Assembly (NCBI GenBank): GCA_028023455.1
Contig: JAQFVV010006702.1
Location: 310,001-374,000 of the forward strand
Source of the DNA: Epiperipatus broadwayi
Taxonomy: Eukaryota > Onychophora > Udeonychophora > Euonychophora > Peripatidae
DNA length: 64,000 bases
Direction: 5' to 3'
Shown one piece after another: positions 39,701-52,626 of the stretch (its first letter is position 1; every line of letters begins with the position of its first letter). The position numbers were made by a program, and so were the translations under genes. The notes beneath the pieces are model-generated. The model searched no databases, was not told where the DNA came from, and worked only from the letters and a program-made list of their open reading frames with translations.

Positions 39701-41959
39701 TTGAGAGTTATATCAAGTCAAAATTATTGTATCACATTTAGAATAGTTCATAATATGAAATTACTAAGAAAGTAATGTAAGTTATTCACTATTTGCTAAA
39801 ATGAAATTAGCCAAACTAAAGCTCAGAGCAAAAATAACTAGTGGCAAATATTTCATGAGGCAAGACAATTTGGTTTACAATATTAGGTTTATTAGGGAAA
39901 ATGACAACATTGTTCTTATCTGCTGTTTGTTACTGCAAATAATTATACACTTGTAATTCTACTCACTATAATAAGCAGCAAATTATTTTAATTGTTATTA
40001 ATATATTATTATAGTAAATTTAAGATGCAATAAATGTTTTAGAAGTTACTTTTTATTTGCATCTCATTTATTTCTCAGACATTGTAACATTATTTTTCAA
40101 TTGCAAACTACATATAAACATAATATTATATTATGAGACATAAATTTTGCATATTAAATAAACTTGATAATATTTTTATACTGAAGCTTATAATAGATTC
40201 AGAGGGCATGATATGAATCGTTAAATCTAAAACATTTTCTAGTTGTTAATAAATATTTTTTCATTATAAAGAAAATTATGTAGGTGCTGCATGATTCTTT
40301 TCAATACTTATAATATTTCATTTTGTAGCATATATTACCTTTAGTAATATTACAAATCTTTCTCTCCTGTATAATAAAGTTACAATTATTGTAAGCATTA
40401 CAAGAAACCATGTAATATTTTTTTTATAATTGATTATGTATCTAATAAATGTATTGACAGATTTTGCATTTATTTTTAATTTTTTCACAGTTTTTACATT
40501 ACACGTCCTTTGATCTAGTTTTCTTACTCATTTTACACTCATTCTCCATCACTTAACCAATTTTAAATGCTTTTATGATTTCTAAATTTATTTTATTTCC
40601 TTCTTATTATTTTTGATAATAATGAAAAATATTTAATAGTCATTGAATTGATTTGAAATTTTTCTTTGGAGTCACCAATTTTCTCATGTATAGACACTAT
40701 ATCTACATTATTGTTATTGATGGCTTCTGTGTCTATATTATTTTTACCATAGCTTCTACATTCATTTTATCTTCACTATTCAACTTTACAATACCACAAC
40801 AACTAGCAAAGTGTCATAGAATTACACTTTAGCAATTGACTATAGTATTACTTCTTTCATCTAAGATAGAATTGCTTTTCTCATTTAAAGAATTCAACAC
40901 CATCTCAATTTTAGTTTCATCTCACAGTTTATTTATTAAAGACTTTCTCAACTGTATATGGTCTTATAGACAGGTGAACTTGGTTGTTCTCTGCTATGGT
41001 ATTATAGATTTTTGTTTTCATAAATGCATCTATTTTAAGTTCTTCAACTAAATTCTGACTTTTATTAGATGCATGTAAAAACATTGATTAGGCTGTGGCA
41101 CAGCAATAGTGTTTGCACAGTTTTCTTTTAATTCTTTTTGAGTTCATTGTAATCTCATTATAATTTTTCAAGTTTTTTGTAATATACCCATCAGAGTTAT
41201 GGTATTTAATTTTTCACCATTTTGGTGAAAAGTGTAATTACTATTTTGTATAAATTCTTCATAAATTTTTAGACCACATTTTTATAAATTTTTTTATTAT
41301 TTCCATAAATACTTAACAAAACTGAGGTGGGAATACTTTCTTTTCTAATTTCATTTTTGGTTGTGCTTGACTTTAATTTGTTAGAATCTTAGTTTATTAT
41401 TATTTTTAAATATAATATAAAGACTTTAAAATCAATCTATATAAATTTATTTCTGGATGCAACCCAATATAATGTTTCTTTTTATATAATATTTTTGTCT
41501 ATGAATCCTCATTTCATGCTTCTTTATACTATACTGCCAAATCAGTTTTAATTATTTTCTTGAAATTTGTTTATTCTTGTTGAAATTTTTTGTTCTCCAG
41601 ATGTGTATTATACCCCCACTTTCTTCAGGTATATGTTATTTTTAAAATCATTTTGATTATTATACTTTCTAAGCATGTGAAAATATCTTGGCTTATCTTC
41701 TTTCTATGGTGTACAGTTATAATTGAATAACATATGGTCACATTGTATATTAAATATGTCATTGAAATAATAATGTTGAACAATAAAACCTTGTATACTT
41801 GGCTCCATATTGCCATAAAATATAATAGATGAAAACTTTGGGAAGTGAGACAATCCACTGATGATAATGAGATGATGCTCAAAATAATAAAATAATCATA
41901 GCATAATGAATTATTTATATGTAATTATATGTGCATGTTGATAATGGAATAATATATTT
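36791..41959 (-). other. Decayed interior between repeats C and D
   Basis: About 36900-37340 and 39600-40010 are diverged direct copies of each other (shared CACTATTTGCTAA). About 40450-41400, read on the minus strand, gives charged broken frames such as QKELKENCANTIA and LRDETKIEMVLNSLNEKSN, compatible with a coiled-coil gag-like protein next to repeat D, the 5' side in minus orientation. About 38000-38200 is also coding-like but unassignable. The frames at 40836-41051 (plus) and 41625-41882 (minus) show no motif. Confidence 0.35.
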
Positions 41960-42692
41960 ATAACAGAGTTCAACTGTAAAAATATTAATCGTGATGATGA
42001 AAACTATCTAATGGGAAAGCAAAAAAAATTCCAGTTACTGCAATTATTTCAATACTTTGAATGATAATAAGGAGGAGGATGCATTAGTTATCTAGCTAGA
42101 TTATTATGATTATTTAATAAATATTTTTGTAGTGGCATGTATTTTCTTTGCACTATAAACTTATGACATTCTTAGTCTTATAGTATTATAAGGATACCAT
42201 GCTTTTAATTAAAGATCTAAAGATAGAAAATATTCTTCTTGTTTAATTAAAAAACTATGCCATCCAATTTCTTAATGTGGATTATTTCCATAAGCATACT
42301 TATGACCAGAAACAGCATGGGAGAATGTAAAACTCAGACACTTCAATATATAAAATTAATAATAGAGCAGAAATATTTTATAGCTACTTAATTAATAAAC
42401 ACACACATAATAACTAAATATATAATTAATAGTTCATAAAATGCAATTCTGTATATGTTTCAAATTAATTAAATAATTATAAAAAATGATTAACGAATTT
42501 ATAACAATTTTTTTCTTTTATGATTTTTTCCATTTGTTTAAAAATTAGAAATATAATTGTTTCAAACTTTAAAATAATCATTTGTTTGAAAATAGTCTAA
42601 TCATGAATTGCTGTTTTATGTACATATATATGCAATAAAAGTTAAAAAATACTTTAAAAATAATGTTTAATAAAATTATTGTCTTTTAAAAG

Positions 42693-43208
42693 AAAGTATT
42701 GAGTTAATCTGTACACACAAAGTATTGAGTTAATCTGTACACAAAAGGTGTGAAGGTTGCCTTGACATCAGTGAGAAATATTGATTACTATATTTTACTG
42801 TGATTACTGGTTGGAATCTAATTATATCATTATCCCAGATTAGCTTTAGGCACTATTTCGCTTATTATTTCTAAATAATACATGGGCAATTTAAAAGTAT
42901 TGCAGTTTGTAATGTTAATCGACTATTTATTAGTCTGCATTACAGTGACATGTTTATTTCATGTTTAAAGAGGTTTATTTAAACTTCAATGTATCAATAT
43001 TTCATACTCTGTAGTCAAGTTGCAATCTTTAAGTGTCCATATATATTCAATGAACCATTAGTAAGAATGGATTTCCATTCTTGCTATTAAAAGGTGTGAA
43101 GGTTGCCTTGACATCAGTGAGAAATATTGATTACTATATTTTACTGTGAATGTTTAGGTGGTTACTGGTTGGAATCTAATTATACACACAGACACACACA
43201 TATATATA
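42693..43208. mobile_element. Small insertion with terminal direct repeats (TRIM-like)
   Basis: Direct repeats 42743-42826 and 43089-43184 begin AAAAGGTGTGAAGGTTGCC and end GGTTGGAATCTAATTATA. The second has 12 extra bases. They bracket about 260 bp without an ORF. A 26-bp tandem duplication (AAAGTATTGAGTTAATCTGT...) lies just upstream at 42693-42743. Repeat C lacks all of it at about 35680. It could be a miniature terminal-repeat retroelement or a retrozyme-like dimer. Confidence 0.55.
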
Positions 43209-44016
43209 TATATGCCAATTTTACAATTGTACTTGACATATAAACATTTGCAGAAGAAAAATATTAAAATTGTAACATAATTTCAGGAAATTAAATATTA
43301 TTTAGATTTAAATATTTAAATTAGTAGATTTGTATAAACTTAAATTATAAATATTATTAAAGAAGTTTTACATAAATCAATAAAATTTATATTTTTTTAA
43401 ATAAAACCTATAGAATAATGACTTACTTACAGCAACATCTATTTTCTTAATGTTCAATCAATTTTTTATGGATATTTATCCACATAAATAATTTATCACT
43501 ATATGTAATAGCTTAGATTATAGGCAGATTAATTTTTGATAAGGTTATGGTGATAATAATGAAGAATAATGAATAGCCAGTCCAATTTTTAAATTTTTTT
43601 TTTGCAGAACAAGATTTTGATGTAACAATCTATTCAAACTATAGTTATCACTAACAAATTCTTTAAGCTATAATTCAATTGGCAGTTGTATATATCTCTC
43701 TGAATTTTTAACTGCAAGTTATTTGTCCTCATTTTTTATATGCCATTTTGCTTCTTATCATGATCTTTTATAAGTTCTTTTGGTAAATACCTTTAATTTC
43801 TATAAATATTTTTTTCATTGATGTCTCTTCATGATTCAAATTCCTTAATTAGTATATTTATCTGCCATATTTCTATAAAGTTTATTTATTCTTCCTTTTT
43901 TAATGAATTAAAATGATACATGTTTATCAAAAAATCCATTCAAGAATATTCACAACAATAATTTATTTTTTTTGAAGTTAAAATTATTTATTATGTTACT
44001 TAAAAAATATAAAATC

Positions 44017-44302
44017 TCAAATTTAAAATGAAAAAAAAGGATTTCATATTTTTAATACATGTACCTTATTGATTTTTATAATAGCTCAATGATCCTGTGT
44101 TGAGTATAGAGGAAACTCTCAAACCCAACACAAGACAGAGACTTTATAAAGATAGGAGTGGCAATCTTATCCTTAATCTAGGATTCTGATTTATGGAGGC
44201 CATCTGAAGCATCTTGGTATGAAAGAGTGAAGGTGTTACTCTGTTCATGATTTATGTATTAATATTATGAATTAATAGAAATAATATAATATTCAAATTT
44301 AA
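44017..44302 (-). mobile_element. 266-bp insertion with 10-bp target duplication
   Basis: TCAAATTTAA at 44017-44026 and 44293-44302 brackets sequence missing from repeat C near 36650. On the minus strand GTTGGGTTTGAGAG resembles a B box, so a SINE is possible. No clear A box was found. Confidence 0.5.
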
Positions 44303-44410
44303 GCAAAATATAAATTTTATGGTATTTTTATCAGAGTTTTTTTTAACTATTTCTTTTACATTATAGACATACACACTTTATAATGATGTATATAACTTCA
44401 GTTTAGTCAT

Positions 44411-47400
44411 GTAAGTGGAATTGTTGTACACTTTGGTGCTTGAACATCACATAATTTCTCAGATAACTAATTATATAATTATTTATCTGTACAGATTATT
44501 TTGATTATTTCTCTAATTTTTAAAAATATAACTATAATATTTATTATCCCCAAAAATTAACAGAAGACACCTATGATTTAGATTTCTACCTAAAAAAATT
44601 TGTGAGTTCTGTGAAACCCAACCTCATAATTAAGGTTATATAGATTTATAAATATAGCATGTTTACTATTTTAATGCAGAGTTTAGATATTTTAGAATCC
44701 ATTTTAATTTAAATGTTGTTGACAAATATAATCAACATCAGATCAGATCAGTCTTAAATGAAATTTATATATTGATACTTCATCTTCCAAGCAACAATTA
44801 ATCAAATTTAAATTTCTTGTATGTGAAGATTCATTGTCTGAGGTAGGTTCACTAATAAAGATAATAATATTCAGTGATCGACAAATGAAGACATTTGATT
44901 GTTGTTGTGATAATTTATTATGATTGACTACTTATTTAACAATATATATTAGTTACTAATATTGAAAAATGCATGATATTTTTAATAAGCTCCAATAGTT
45001 TGAATTACCTCATATAATTAGGTAGTTTTTTACATCATTATGACGCACTAATGAATAGAAAACTAAAGATTGTAAACATTTACTTAAAATTATAGAGAAA
45101 TTTATTTGTGTTTCCTTTATTATACTAATATTAGAAAACAAAACAAGTTTATATGAATTTTAAATTAGTTTAAACCATTTAAAACGATTTGCATTTTCAA
45201 AGTTTTTAATTTAATTGCTAATACACATACGATTAATTTAAAACATACTTACTGTATGCCAGTCTTTTGTTTGCTAATTGCGGTAAAAAGTAAATGATTT
45301 AAATTAAAATACTACCTTTAATTAAAGCATGCAGCAGAAAACTTTAAAATACCTGAATATCATCAACCAATTAATAAACAAATGAGTTCATGGCATTAAA
45401 ACTTTGTTTTACACAATTTAAAACAAAAACGTAAGCAATTTTAAAATATTTTGTGTTTGACGTTTATTCTAAAATTTAAATTATTAATTATTTGAAGTCA
45501 ATATTTTAAATATTTACTTGAATAGATTTAGAAAAAAAAAATATTATGAAATATTTTTGAAAAACAAAATACAGTGCTTAATAAAGCATCGAATAAAAAA
45601 AAAAATGCAATAACTTAGCCTTCTCCGTTAATGAAAAAAAAGTAGTATACATATAAGAGAGAAAAATAAGTGCTTTATATGTAATAAATTGATTAATACA
45701 CGTGATGTTTATATGTGAACATTCAAAATCCTTTGCATTTACAGCGCACTGCTTACTAGATTGTTATCAAATAATAACTTTTGTGTTACAATTTTCAGTC
45801 TAACCTTTCTCACGATACAATATTTTAAATACATGAACATCATAAAAAATAATATGATTTTTTGTTTATACAGTTTGATTATGACTCGACTGATTTTGAT
45901 CACTGAAGATTTTTTAAGTGGTCATACAATATATATGATGTTTAACCTATTAATGCATTAAATTCATATCTCACTTTAGATGGTGATAATTTCTATCAAT
46001 TTGATAACAAGTTAGTGAGGAGTGCCCTGAAAATTTAAAAGATTTGATTGGTTACAAATACAATATATATTGCAAGTACATTGGTCAATTTATAACATAG
46101 GTATTTCTTATGGCACAATATTTTTTTTCCATTGAATGTTATAATGAGGATTTAAATTATTCTCAATAACAATGACATATAAATACTGATGCAATAACAA
46201 GCTAAACACCATACATATATAAAACTGAATAATGAAACCTACAAACTTTAAAATTAAAAATATGAAACATAAATTAATTAAACTGAATCAATCTAATGTA
46301 ATGTATGCTATGGAGTGTAAAACACACAGATTACTCATATGTATACAATGGGGGAATTAAAATGAGTTTAAGAATAGAATGATATAATGTTCAGCTGTTT
46401 CTAGTAACACAAAAATAATTATTTAAAAACTTCAGTAGTTTATAGACATAAATAAAAACATGGACATAATATAGGTGAAGTGTTTTGAGAAGAATTAAAG
46501 GGCTGAAAAATAAAAAAAGCACGATGAAAAAACATTCAAATAAAGAAACAATTGATTAACTGCCTATTATTTATAGGTGACAGTTTATAAATTGATAATC
46601 TATGAATAGGCTTTTTAAATTATATTACATTTATTAAAATAAAGATTAAATTATACATTATGTTTTAGGGTTTGTATATTACATGTATCAACATTAGTTC
46701 CCATTTTTAAATATAGTTTGCTAAGGAAGAAATGTTTTTACAAATACTACTTTAATATTGCTTTTAAAATTATAAAAGATAAATATAATAATTATTTCAT
46801 CTGTATAATTTATATATAGATAAAGATAAAAACAGAGTGCAAAGGCAGTACTCATCAGGATCCCCTATTTCTAGATGAGAATTTGAACAGTTTTTTTTTT
46901 TATCTTTGGTTTACTTTCTAGCCTAGAATATTTAGATACTAATTTATAATTCAGTATTGTAATATTAGCTGGATTGATTTGAAAAAGAAACTCTAAGCCT
47001 AATTGAAATTTAAAAATTTATCCAATCTGGAAATGAACTCAAATTATATTATAGCTTACAGAAGTCTACCATTATGCTATGAAGATCTTCATACATAATT
47101 TTACAATAAACTTCTGTATCACATTTAATATAATAATATCTCAAAAATATGCATAAATGTAACATATATTTTTAATATTTAAAAAAAATTTTTTTTTTTA
47201 AAAAAAAAACCCCAGTTTATTTTGTTGTTAATAATCTAATGCCAAACATTTTTTTCAACATAAATTTGCAAAAATTAACTTGACATTGTTTTCATAATTA
47301 ATAGAATTTTTTGAGAAGATGCACTTTTAATATGAATAGTGCTTTGATTAAATTTTGCTTTTAATGAAGCTAGATTTAGTGATAATGAATTGTTTAATTA

Positions 47401-48224
47401 TATATTTATCTTAAAGTTAAGAGTTTAGATTTTTTTAAAACATAAACTGCAGTTACTCTATGTGGGAATATCTAAGTTTTGTAAATGACATTTTTTAGTA
47501 AATATTTTGCTCTGTTTAAAAATGATTTGAAAGTAGAAACCAGGGATACGCTAACCAAGAGTATACAGCTAGGACCGAATATTTAGGATACCAATGCTAT
47601 AATATTATATAATTATAAAATATATTTATATTACAAATTCCAAGAAAAAATATAAAATATATTTTTTAAATTTAATAACAAATCACTTATATATACTGAT
47701 TGTATTGATGAGGACTTTTTCAAATTGATGTTCTAATCATAAATAAAAACAACAACACGCATTGATGCCAGTAAAAATGGACATCCTAAACATAAATAAA
47801 AATAATTGCTGCTCAAAATTAAATGTCAAATAGTAAAATCTGAAAAATTTATGTTTAGCATTCTATATTATCGTTAAGAATGGTATAAAATAAATATCCA
47901 TTTTAATTACTTTATTTTTTTCTACAAGATAATTATTTCTACTAAAAGTATAATTCTGTCTCAAGTTTTACTGTCAACATATAAAATGCGTGCAGGAATA
48001 AAATGTAAATCATATGAAGAGTGTCAAAAATTCACAGTTTGGTCAATCATTTAATATTAACTGTTTTGTTTATTTCCAATAATAATTGGTACATCACGTG
48101 ACAGAAAATTAAATTAAATTTTTAATACTTTTGAATAGAAAAGCTCCCTTCAGCTATTCACTCTATCTCATACAACAATTATACATGATCACACACATGA
48201 AAAAGAAAGGTAACTGAGCTCAAA
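44411..48224. other. AT-rich DNA, no gene seen
   Basis: Only short frames without motifs (for example 45761-45961 plus) and A/T runs, including adjoining A and T homopolymers near 47180-47210. Confidence 0.4.
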
Positions 48225-48395
48225 TATATATGTATTTGTGTTAAACCAGCATTCATCAGTTGGTTCAGATCATCATTTCCCACATATATATAATCAATGC
48301 TTGATTTGTATTAAGACAGCAAATCTTCAAACTTTAACAAACAGGCTTCACTATACTCCATCCACCAACTCTTCAGCTATACATGCCATTATTTT
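48225..48395 (-). repeat. Hammerhead-bearing repeat family H, copy 3
   Basis: Minus-strand match to 33890-34240 and 61320-61640. ACCAACTGATGA is intact (48253-48264 on plus as TCATCAGTTGGT). Stem II is degenerate, and the GAAA box reads CAAA. The repeat continues directly into the LINE remnant at 48396-48606. Confidence 0.55.
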
Positions 48396-48606
48396 CAGAA
48401 ACAATCACAACATCTGCAAATCTATATGTTTTTTAAATAATCTCCAATTACTGTTAGCCCTTAACTTCCCATTCAAATCCACAAAATATTTATTTAAAAT
48501 TTATGTAAAATCTTTTGGAAGTATGGAATCCCTCTGCAACACATCCTTCTTAATGTTAATCTTTTTAGTATCACCATATAATTTGAACATTAGTGCTGAA
48601 TTTTGA
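48396..48606 (-). pseudogene. RTE-type LINE reverse transcriptase fragment
   Basis: Minus-strand reading gives INIKKDVLQRDSILPKDF, matching the family block around GVRQGD.xSPKLF. It continues as LNKYFVDLN and, after a frameshift, YRFADVVIVSENNGM, matching the catalytic FADD(I/V)VI(V)SEN block with one Asp codon missing. These are palm motifs of endonuclease-type non-LTR reverse transcriptases, most like RTE. Stops and the lost aspartate show it is dead. The 122-codon frame on the plus strand is its shadow. The adjoining sequence on the 3' side is repeat family H. Confidence 0.7.
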
Positions 48607-48987
48607 TATTTTTTAGAATATGACTTTGTGAGTTTTTGTTACTTTTGTTCGAAAATGATAATCCATTATTTTCATGATTAGTAACTATCTTTCTAAAAGA
48701 TGCCCGTCTAGAAACAGAATATGATTTGCATTTGTATATATTTTTGTCAGGTGGCGATATTTAAATTTCTCATCCTAAATACAAAAAAAATAATAGTAAG
48801 CCTATAAAATTTTAAAAAAATTTCACAATTGCAAAATAAGCTTAAATCACTGTGAGGTTTTATTTTAAATGATCTCAAGATAGAAAGTACTTAATCTTTA
48901 AAAATTAAATACATTTTATCTTTTTAAAATATAGTTATGAAAGTTCAATTCACCTGAAATTTAAAGAATGAATTATTTGCTTTTAAG

Positions 48988-49016
48988 AGAGAGAGAGAGA
49001 GAGAGGGAGAGAGAGG

Positions 49017-49050
<34 letters not shown>

Positions 49051-49136
49051 GGGAGGGAGAGAGAGAGAGAGGGAGAGAGAGAGGGAGAGAGAGGGAGAGA
49101 GAGGAGGAGAGAGAGGGAGAGGGAGAGAGAGAGAGG

Positions 49137-49178
<42 letters not shown>

Positions 49179-49191
49179 AGGAGAGAGAGGG

Positions 49192-49248
<57 letters not shown>

Positions 49249-49286
49249 GAGAGAGGGAGAGAGAGAGAGGGAGAGAGAGGGAGAGA

Positions 49287-49336
<50 letters not shown>

Positions 49337-49395
49337 GAGAGAGGGAGGGAGAGAGGGAGGGAGAGAGGGAGGGAGGGAGAGAGAGGAGGAGAGAG

Positions 49396-49429
<34 letters not shown>

Positions 49430-49500
49430 GGAGAGGGAGAGGGAGAGAGGGAGAGGGAGAGAGAGAGGGAGAGAGGGAGAGAGAGAGAGAGAGAGAGGAG
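48988..49500. repeat. Long GA-rich polypurine tract
   Basis: About 510 bases of only A and G on the plus strand, mostly GAGAGA broken by GGGAGA and GAGGAG variants. Long open frames on both strands (Arg-Glu or Leu-Ser repeats) are artefacts. Such mirror-like purine tracts can form triplex (H-) DNA. Confidence 0.95.
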
Positions 49501-50729
49501 CATTTCTAACTCGAAACATTTTAGGGCAAAATAAAAGTATCTAATACAGCAAAATGTTTTAATGTTGTTTGTTAAATTCTACTTTCTTTTTCTTTTTCTG
49601 TTCGCTTATATATTTTTGAATTACTATTTAAACTGTAACATGAAGTTTATTTTATTATTATTACTGTTTTCAAAAAATAATAAAAAAAACAACACAACTT
49701 TAAATAACTTAGTTGAAGGGAAAAATTTATAGAATCTCTTACCAGAAAAATAGAATAGAAAAATATCACTGATAATAGTAGTAAGTAAATGATTAGTTTA
49801 TTTTATTTTTAGATAAAAATATTTAGATAACTATTTATCTTCCAATAGCTGGAGGACTAGCTAGTTGAAATGAATGTAGAGAGCTATCAGAAAAAATCTT
49901 AGGCTTGCCGTGGAAATCCTATCTTAGATAGCTAATTTTTTTAAAAAATTATTTTTTTCAAATTTTTGAATACTTTAAAGCCAACTCAGAACTTTTTCTA
50001 ATATTTGATCTATAGACAATCCAGTTATCCATGTATTCATTCATTAATAAATTGCAGTCTAGTTTTTTTCAACTAAGAATAAATCAGGAAAAAAAATAAA
50101 GAAATCTCACTAACAATAAATTAGCTTTGTGAAAAAATATCTTTTTCATTATTTTTTTTGAGGAATTTACATTAGAATACATTTGCATTGCAGTAATCTA
50201 CTTAAATATGGTTGTGATCACTAATATTTAAATAGATTGCCTAAAAAGTCTCACTTACTTGAAAAATATTCTTTATGATTTAAATTCTTTATCATGGATC
50301 TGATAAGCAAATGTATTAAATGTTGTAGTACAAAGTCTTAATAATTTATTTTTTTTAAAAAATGTTGAGTAATATATAATAAATTTTTACTTGTAACATA
50401 ATTAATACCATGATCTATTAATGCATAATAAATTCACATTAGATTATAATATATTAGAAATAAATTAGGTTATTTATATTCTATATAAAAATTACATAAA
50501 TCAACATGAGAAGAAAATAAAAAATTGGTCATACCATTCTGCACAGAGAAATTATTTCATCCATCACACAAAGAATTCTGTTTAAATAATCTAAAATTTC
50601 TAAAAAGTTCATTTACTGAAACAAAAAATTCCTTCATTGAATTAGATTGCCAACATTTCAGTAAAATTATATTAATCTTTGTCAAAGCTAAGGTTGTAAT
50701 GAAAAACTGGTATGTCTCAAGTTACATAT
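49501..50729. other. AT-rich DNA, no gene seen
   Basis: No repeat or gene recognised. The 73-codon frame at 50525-50746 has no motif. Confidence 0.4.
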
Positions 50730-50824
50730 ATATTAAACTAAAATAATGAGCATGATAATAGCTTTAATAAGCTGTATCAATAAATGCTACAAGAGAAAGC
50801 ATTTAAAAATCTCTATCTAGAAAC

Positions 50825-50868
50825 ATTGCCAAATTGGTTTCTAGCTATTGCCTATCTTCAGTGAAGCA
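50825..50868 (-). ncRNA. Degenerate hammerhead-like motif, left F3 arm
   Basis: Minus strand: TTCA, CTGAAGA (fits CUGANGA), stem II TAG/CTA, GAAA, then the palindrome ACCAATTTGG, with the cleavage triplet lost. Confidence 0.45.
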
Positions 50869-51130
50869 CTAGGATATTCCAGACACTAAATTCAAAATAT
50901 GAACTCAAAGCCAGCACTTATCTAACTTTTAAGTAGAAAATCTGAAATTATCAGATACCTATATGTCTTCAAATCCAACTATCTAACTTAAATAGCTATA
51001 TGGGTCTGAATAATTTTCAGTTACACTATATATTAATATCTTTAGCAATATAAGATCGCTTAAGACCCAAGAGCATAACTATAATAGCAAATAAAATTAA
51101 ATCATACATCACATGACAGTCATACATCAC

Positions 51131-52407
51131 ATGACTTAATAATTTTGATTTTTAAGTCTTAAATGATGTTATATTGCTAAAGATATAACTTAATAGTCCA
51201 TAGGTGGAACTCTTATTGGAAAGTCATCTTCCTCACAGTGCACACAGAATGGCTCAGAAAGGTTGGTTTTGCAGCAATGAAAGGTGCCTTTTATATTTAT
51301 TTGGCCCTTTAAAGGCCTTATTTTACTGTTAATATACTCTTTCATTCACTAAATGTCAGTTTTAGTGAATTTTTAACACAATTTCCCTATGTCTACCTTG
51401 TGCTTATTAGCATTTAACTACCTCACCCCCCCCCATTTGGTGGGTGGTTCAACTGTTTCATGGACCATAAAAGGTTTTATTCCCTCTTAGACTCTTAAAT
51501 ATTTCTCCTACTCCAATTCCCTGTCACTCAGAACTTGTTCATAAAGTTTTTTGTGTTGTTTTACTTATTTAGGTCTTTTTTAATTATCTTTTTTTCCAGA
51601 CACCCCCCCCTCTGGGGTAACTACCCATCTAAAATTTCATTCAATTTTCTCATTATTCAACTAAAATTATTAATAACAAGTTTTCCAGTGGTTTTTTTGC
51701 TTTTACATTAATATATTTAATTTTTCCAGTTCAAAATTGTTTTCTTCATTTTACTTTTCATTCTTTCATGTGATGTGATGTGATGTACTGTAGCTTCTTC
51801 TTAAACAAACTCAAGAATCTTTCAGCAATTATGCCCTAGTGGAAAAAATGTATAGAGTCCTAAACTATATGAATTAAAACCTTCAAAAATCACCCAAAGT
51901 TTATCCAAATCGAATTTCAAACAAAACTTAATTAAAAATATTATTTCCAAAGAACCAAGTACAATGGGGAAAACTAAAATTACTCATCTACAGAGGACAA
52001 AATCAGCCTATTGCATCTAAGCATAACTCAGAAACCTCCTTATTCATCCCTGAAACCTCTAAAAACTTAACATATAGGAATTCCTTTAAAGTTAATGCCA
52101 CATAATGATGATCCTATTAATCCACAAGGGCAACCAAACCTATCAACATTGCTTCTTACCAAAGACTTTTCTTTGCCTGGATTACACACCCCTTCCATAT
52201 CTCTTTAGATTTCATATATATCCCCTTTTCCCTCACCATATTGTACTTGAATTTCATTTTGCCATGTAGTCATCTCTTTATAAATCTTCTAACTGTTGTG
52301 TATTTTGTCTTTTTGATGAATAAAAGCTTCCATCACTGAGAAAAAAAAAGATATGACTTAATAATTTTGCTTTTAAGTCTTAAATGATGTTATATTGCTA
52401 AAGATAT
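51131..52407 (+). mobile_element. Polyadenylated retroposed insertion with about 55-bp target duplication
   Basis: The sequence starting ATGACTTAATAATTTTG occurs at 51131-51186 and 52353-52407. Between them, 1.17 kb ends with AATAAAAGCTTCC...GAG and A9, a polyadenylation signal and tail. The insert is less AT-rich than its surroundings and has C runs (51427, 51603). No protein is recognisable. It may be a LINE 3' end or a processed transcript. A 55-bp duplication is unusually long for target-primed reverse transcription. Confidence 0.6.
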
Positions 52408-52582
52408 TAATATATAGTGTAGCTGAAAATTATTCAGATCCATATAGCTATTTAAATTAGATAGCTTGATTTGAAGACATATAGGTGTCTAACAATTTCA
52501 GATTTTTTGCTTAATATTTAACTATTAGATAAGTGCTTGCTTTGAGTTTATATTTTGGATCTAGTGTCTAGAATATCCTAGA

Positions 52583-52626
52583 ATCTCACTAAAGATAGCT
52601 AATAGCTTGAAACTGGTCTGGGGATG
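52583..52626 (+). ncRNA. Hammerhead-like motif, right F3 arm
   Basis: TCTCA, CTAAAGA (one change from CUGANGA), stem II TAGC/AGCTT, GAAA, stem III ACTGGT, cleavage C at 52618, then TGGGG pairing with TCTCA by one G-U. The 3' half is canonical (GAAAC..GUC). Confidence 0.5.

Larger units (their letters stand above)
33280..44410 (-). mobile_element. Second LTR-like pair with decayed interior
   Basis: Direct repeats at about 33280-36790 and 41960-44410 share long, diverged but collinear sequence, for example AAGGAGGAG...GCATTAG blocks at 33370/42068, TAATTAATAGTTCA at 33725/42425, and TCTCTCTGAATTTTTAACTG-like text at 36210/43698. The 5.2-kb interior reads better on the minus strand. With insertions removed, each repeat is about 1.6-1.7 kb. 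No intact pol motif is found. Boundaries are approximate, so a plain segmental duplication is possible. Confidence 0.45.
41960..44410 (-). repeat. LTR-like repeat D, with two small insertions
   Basis: Aligns to repeat C. Insertions absent from C are about 42718-43205 (with internal direct repeats) and 44027-44292 (with a 10-bp target duplication). Confidence 0.45.

Noticed and set aside
41855-41890. CACTGATGATAATGAG as a hammerhead core
   Set aside because: CTGATGA is present, but no stem II followed by GAAA or pairing stem I was found.
48238-48606. 122-codon plus-strand frame
   Set aside because: Shadow of the minus-strand LINE reverse transcriptase remnant and hammerhead repeat.
48968-49534. 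Open frames of 176-188 codons on both strands
   Set aside because: They are translations of the GA-rich microsatellite (Arg-Glu or Leu-Ser repeats), not genes.
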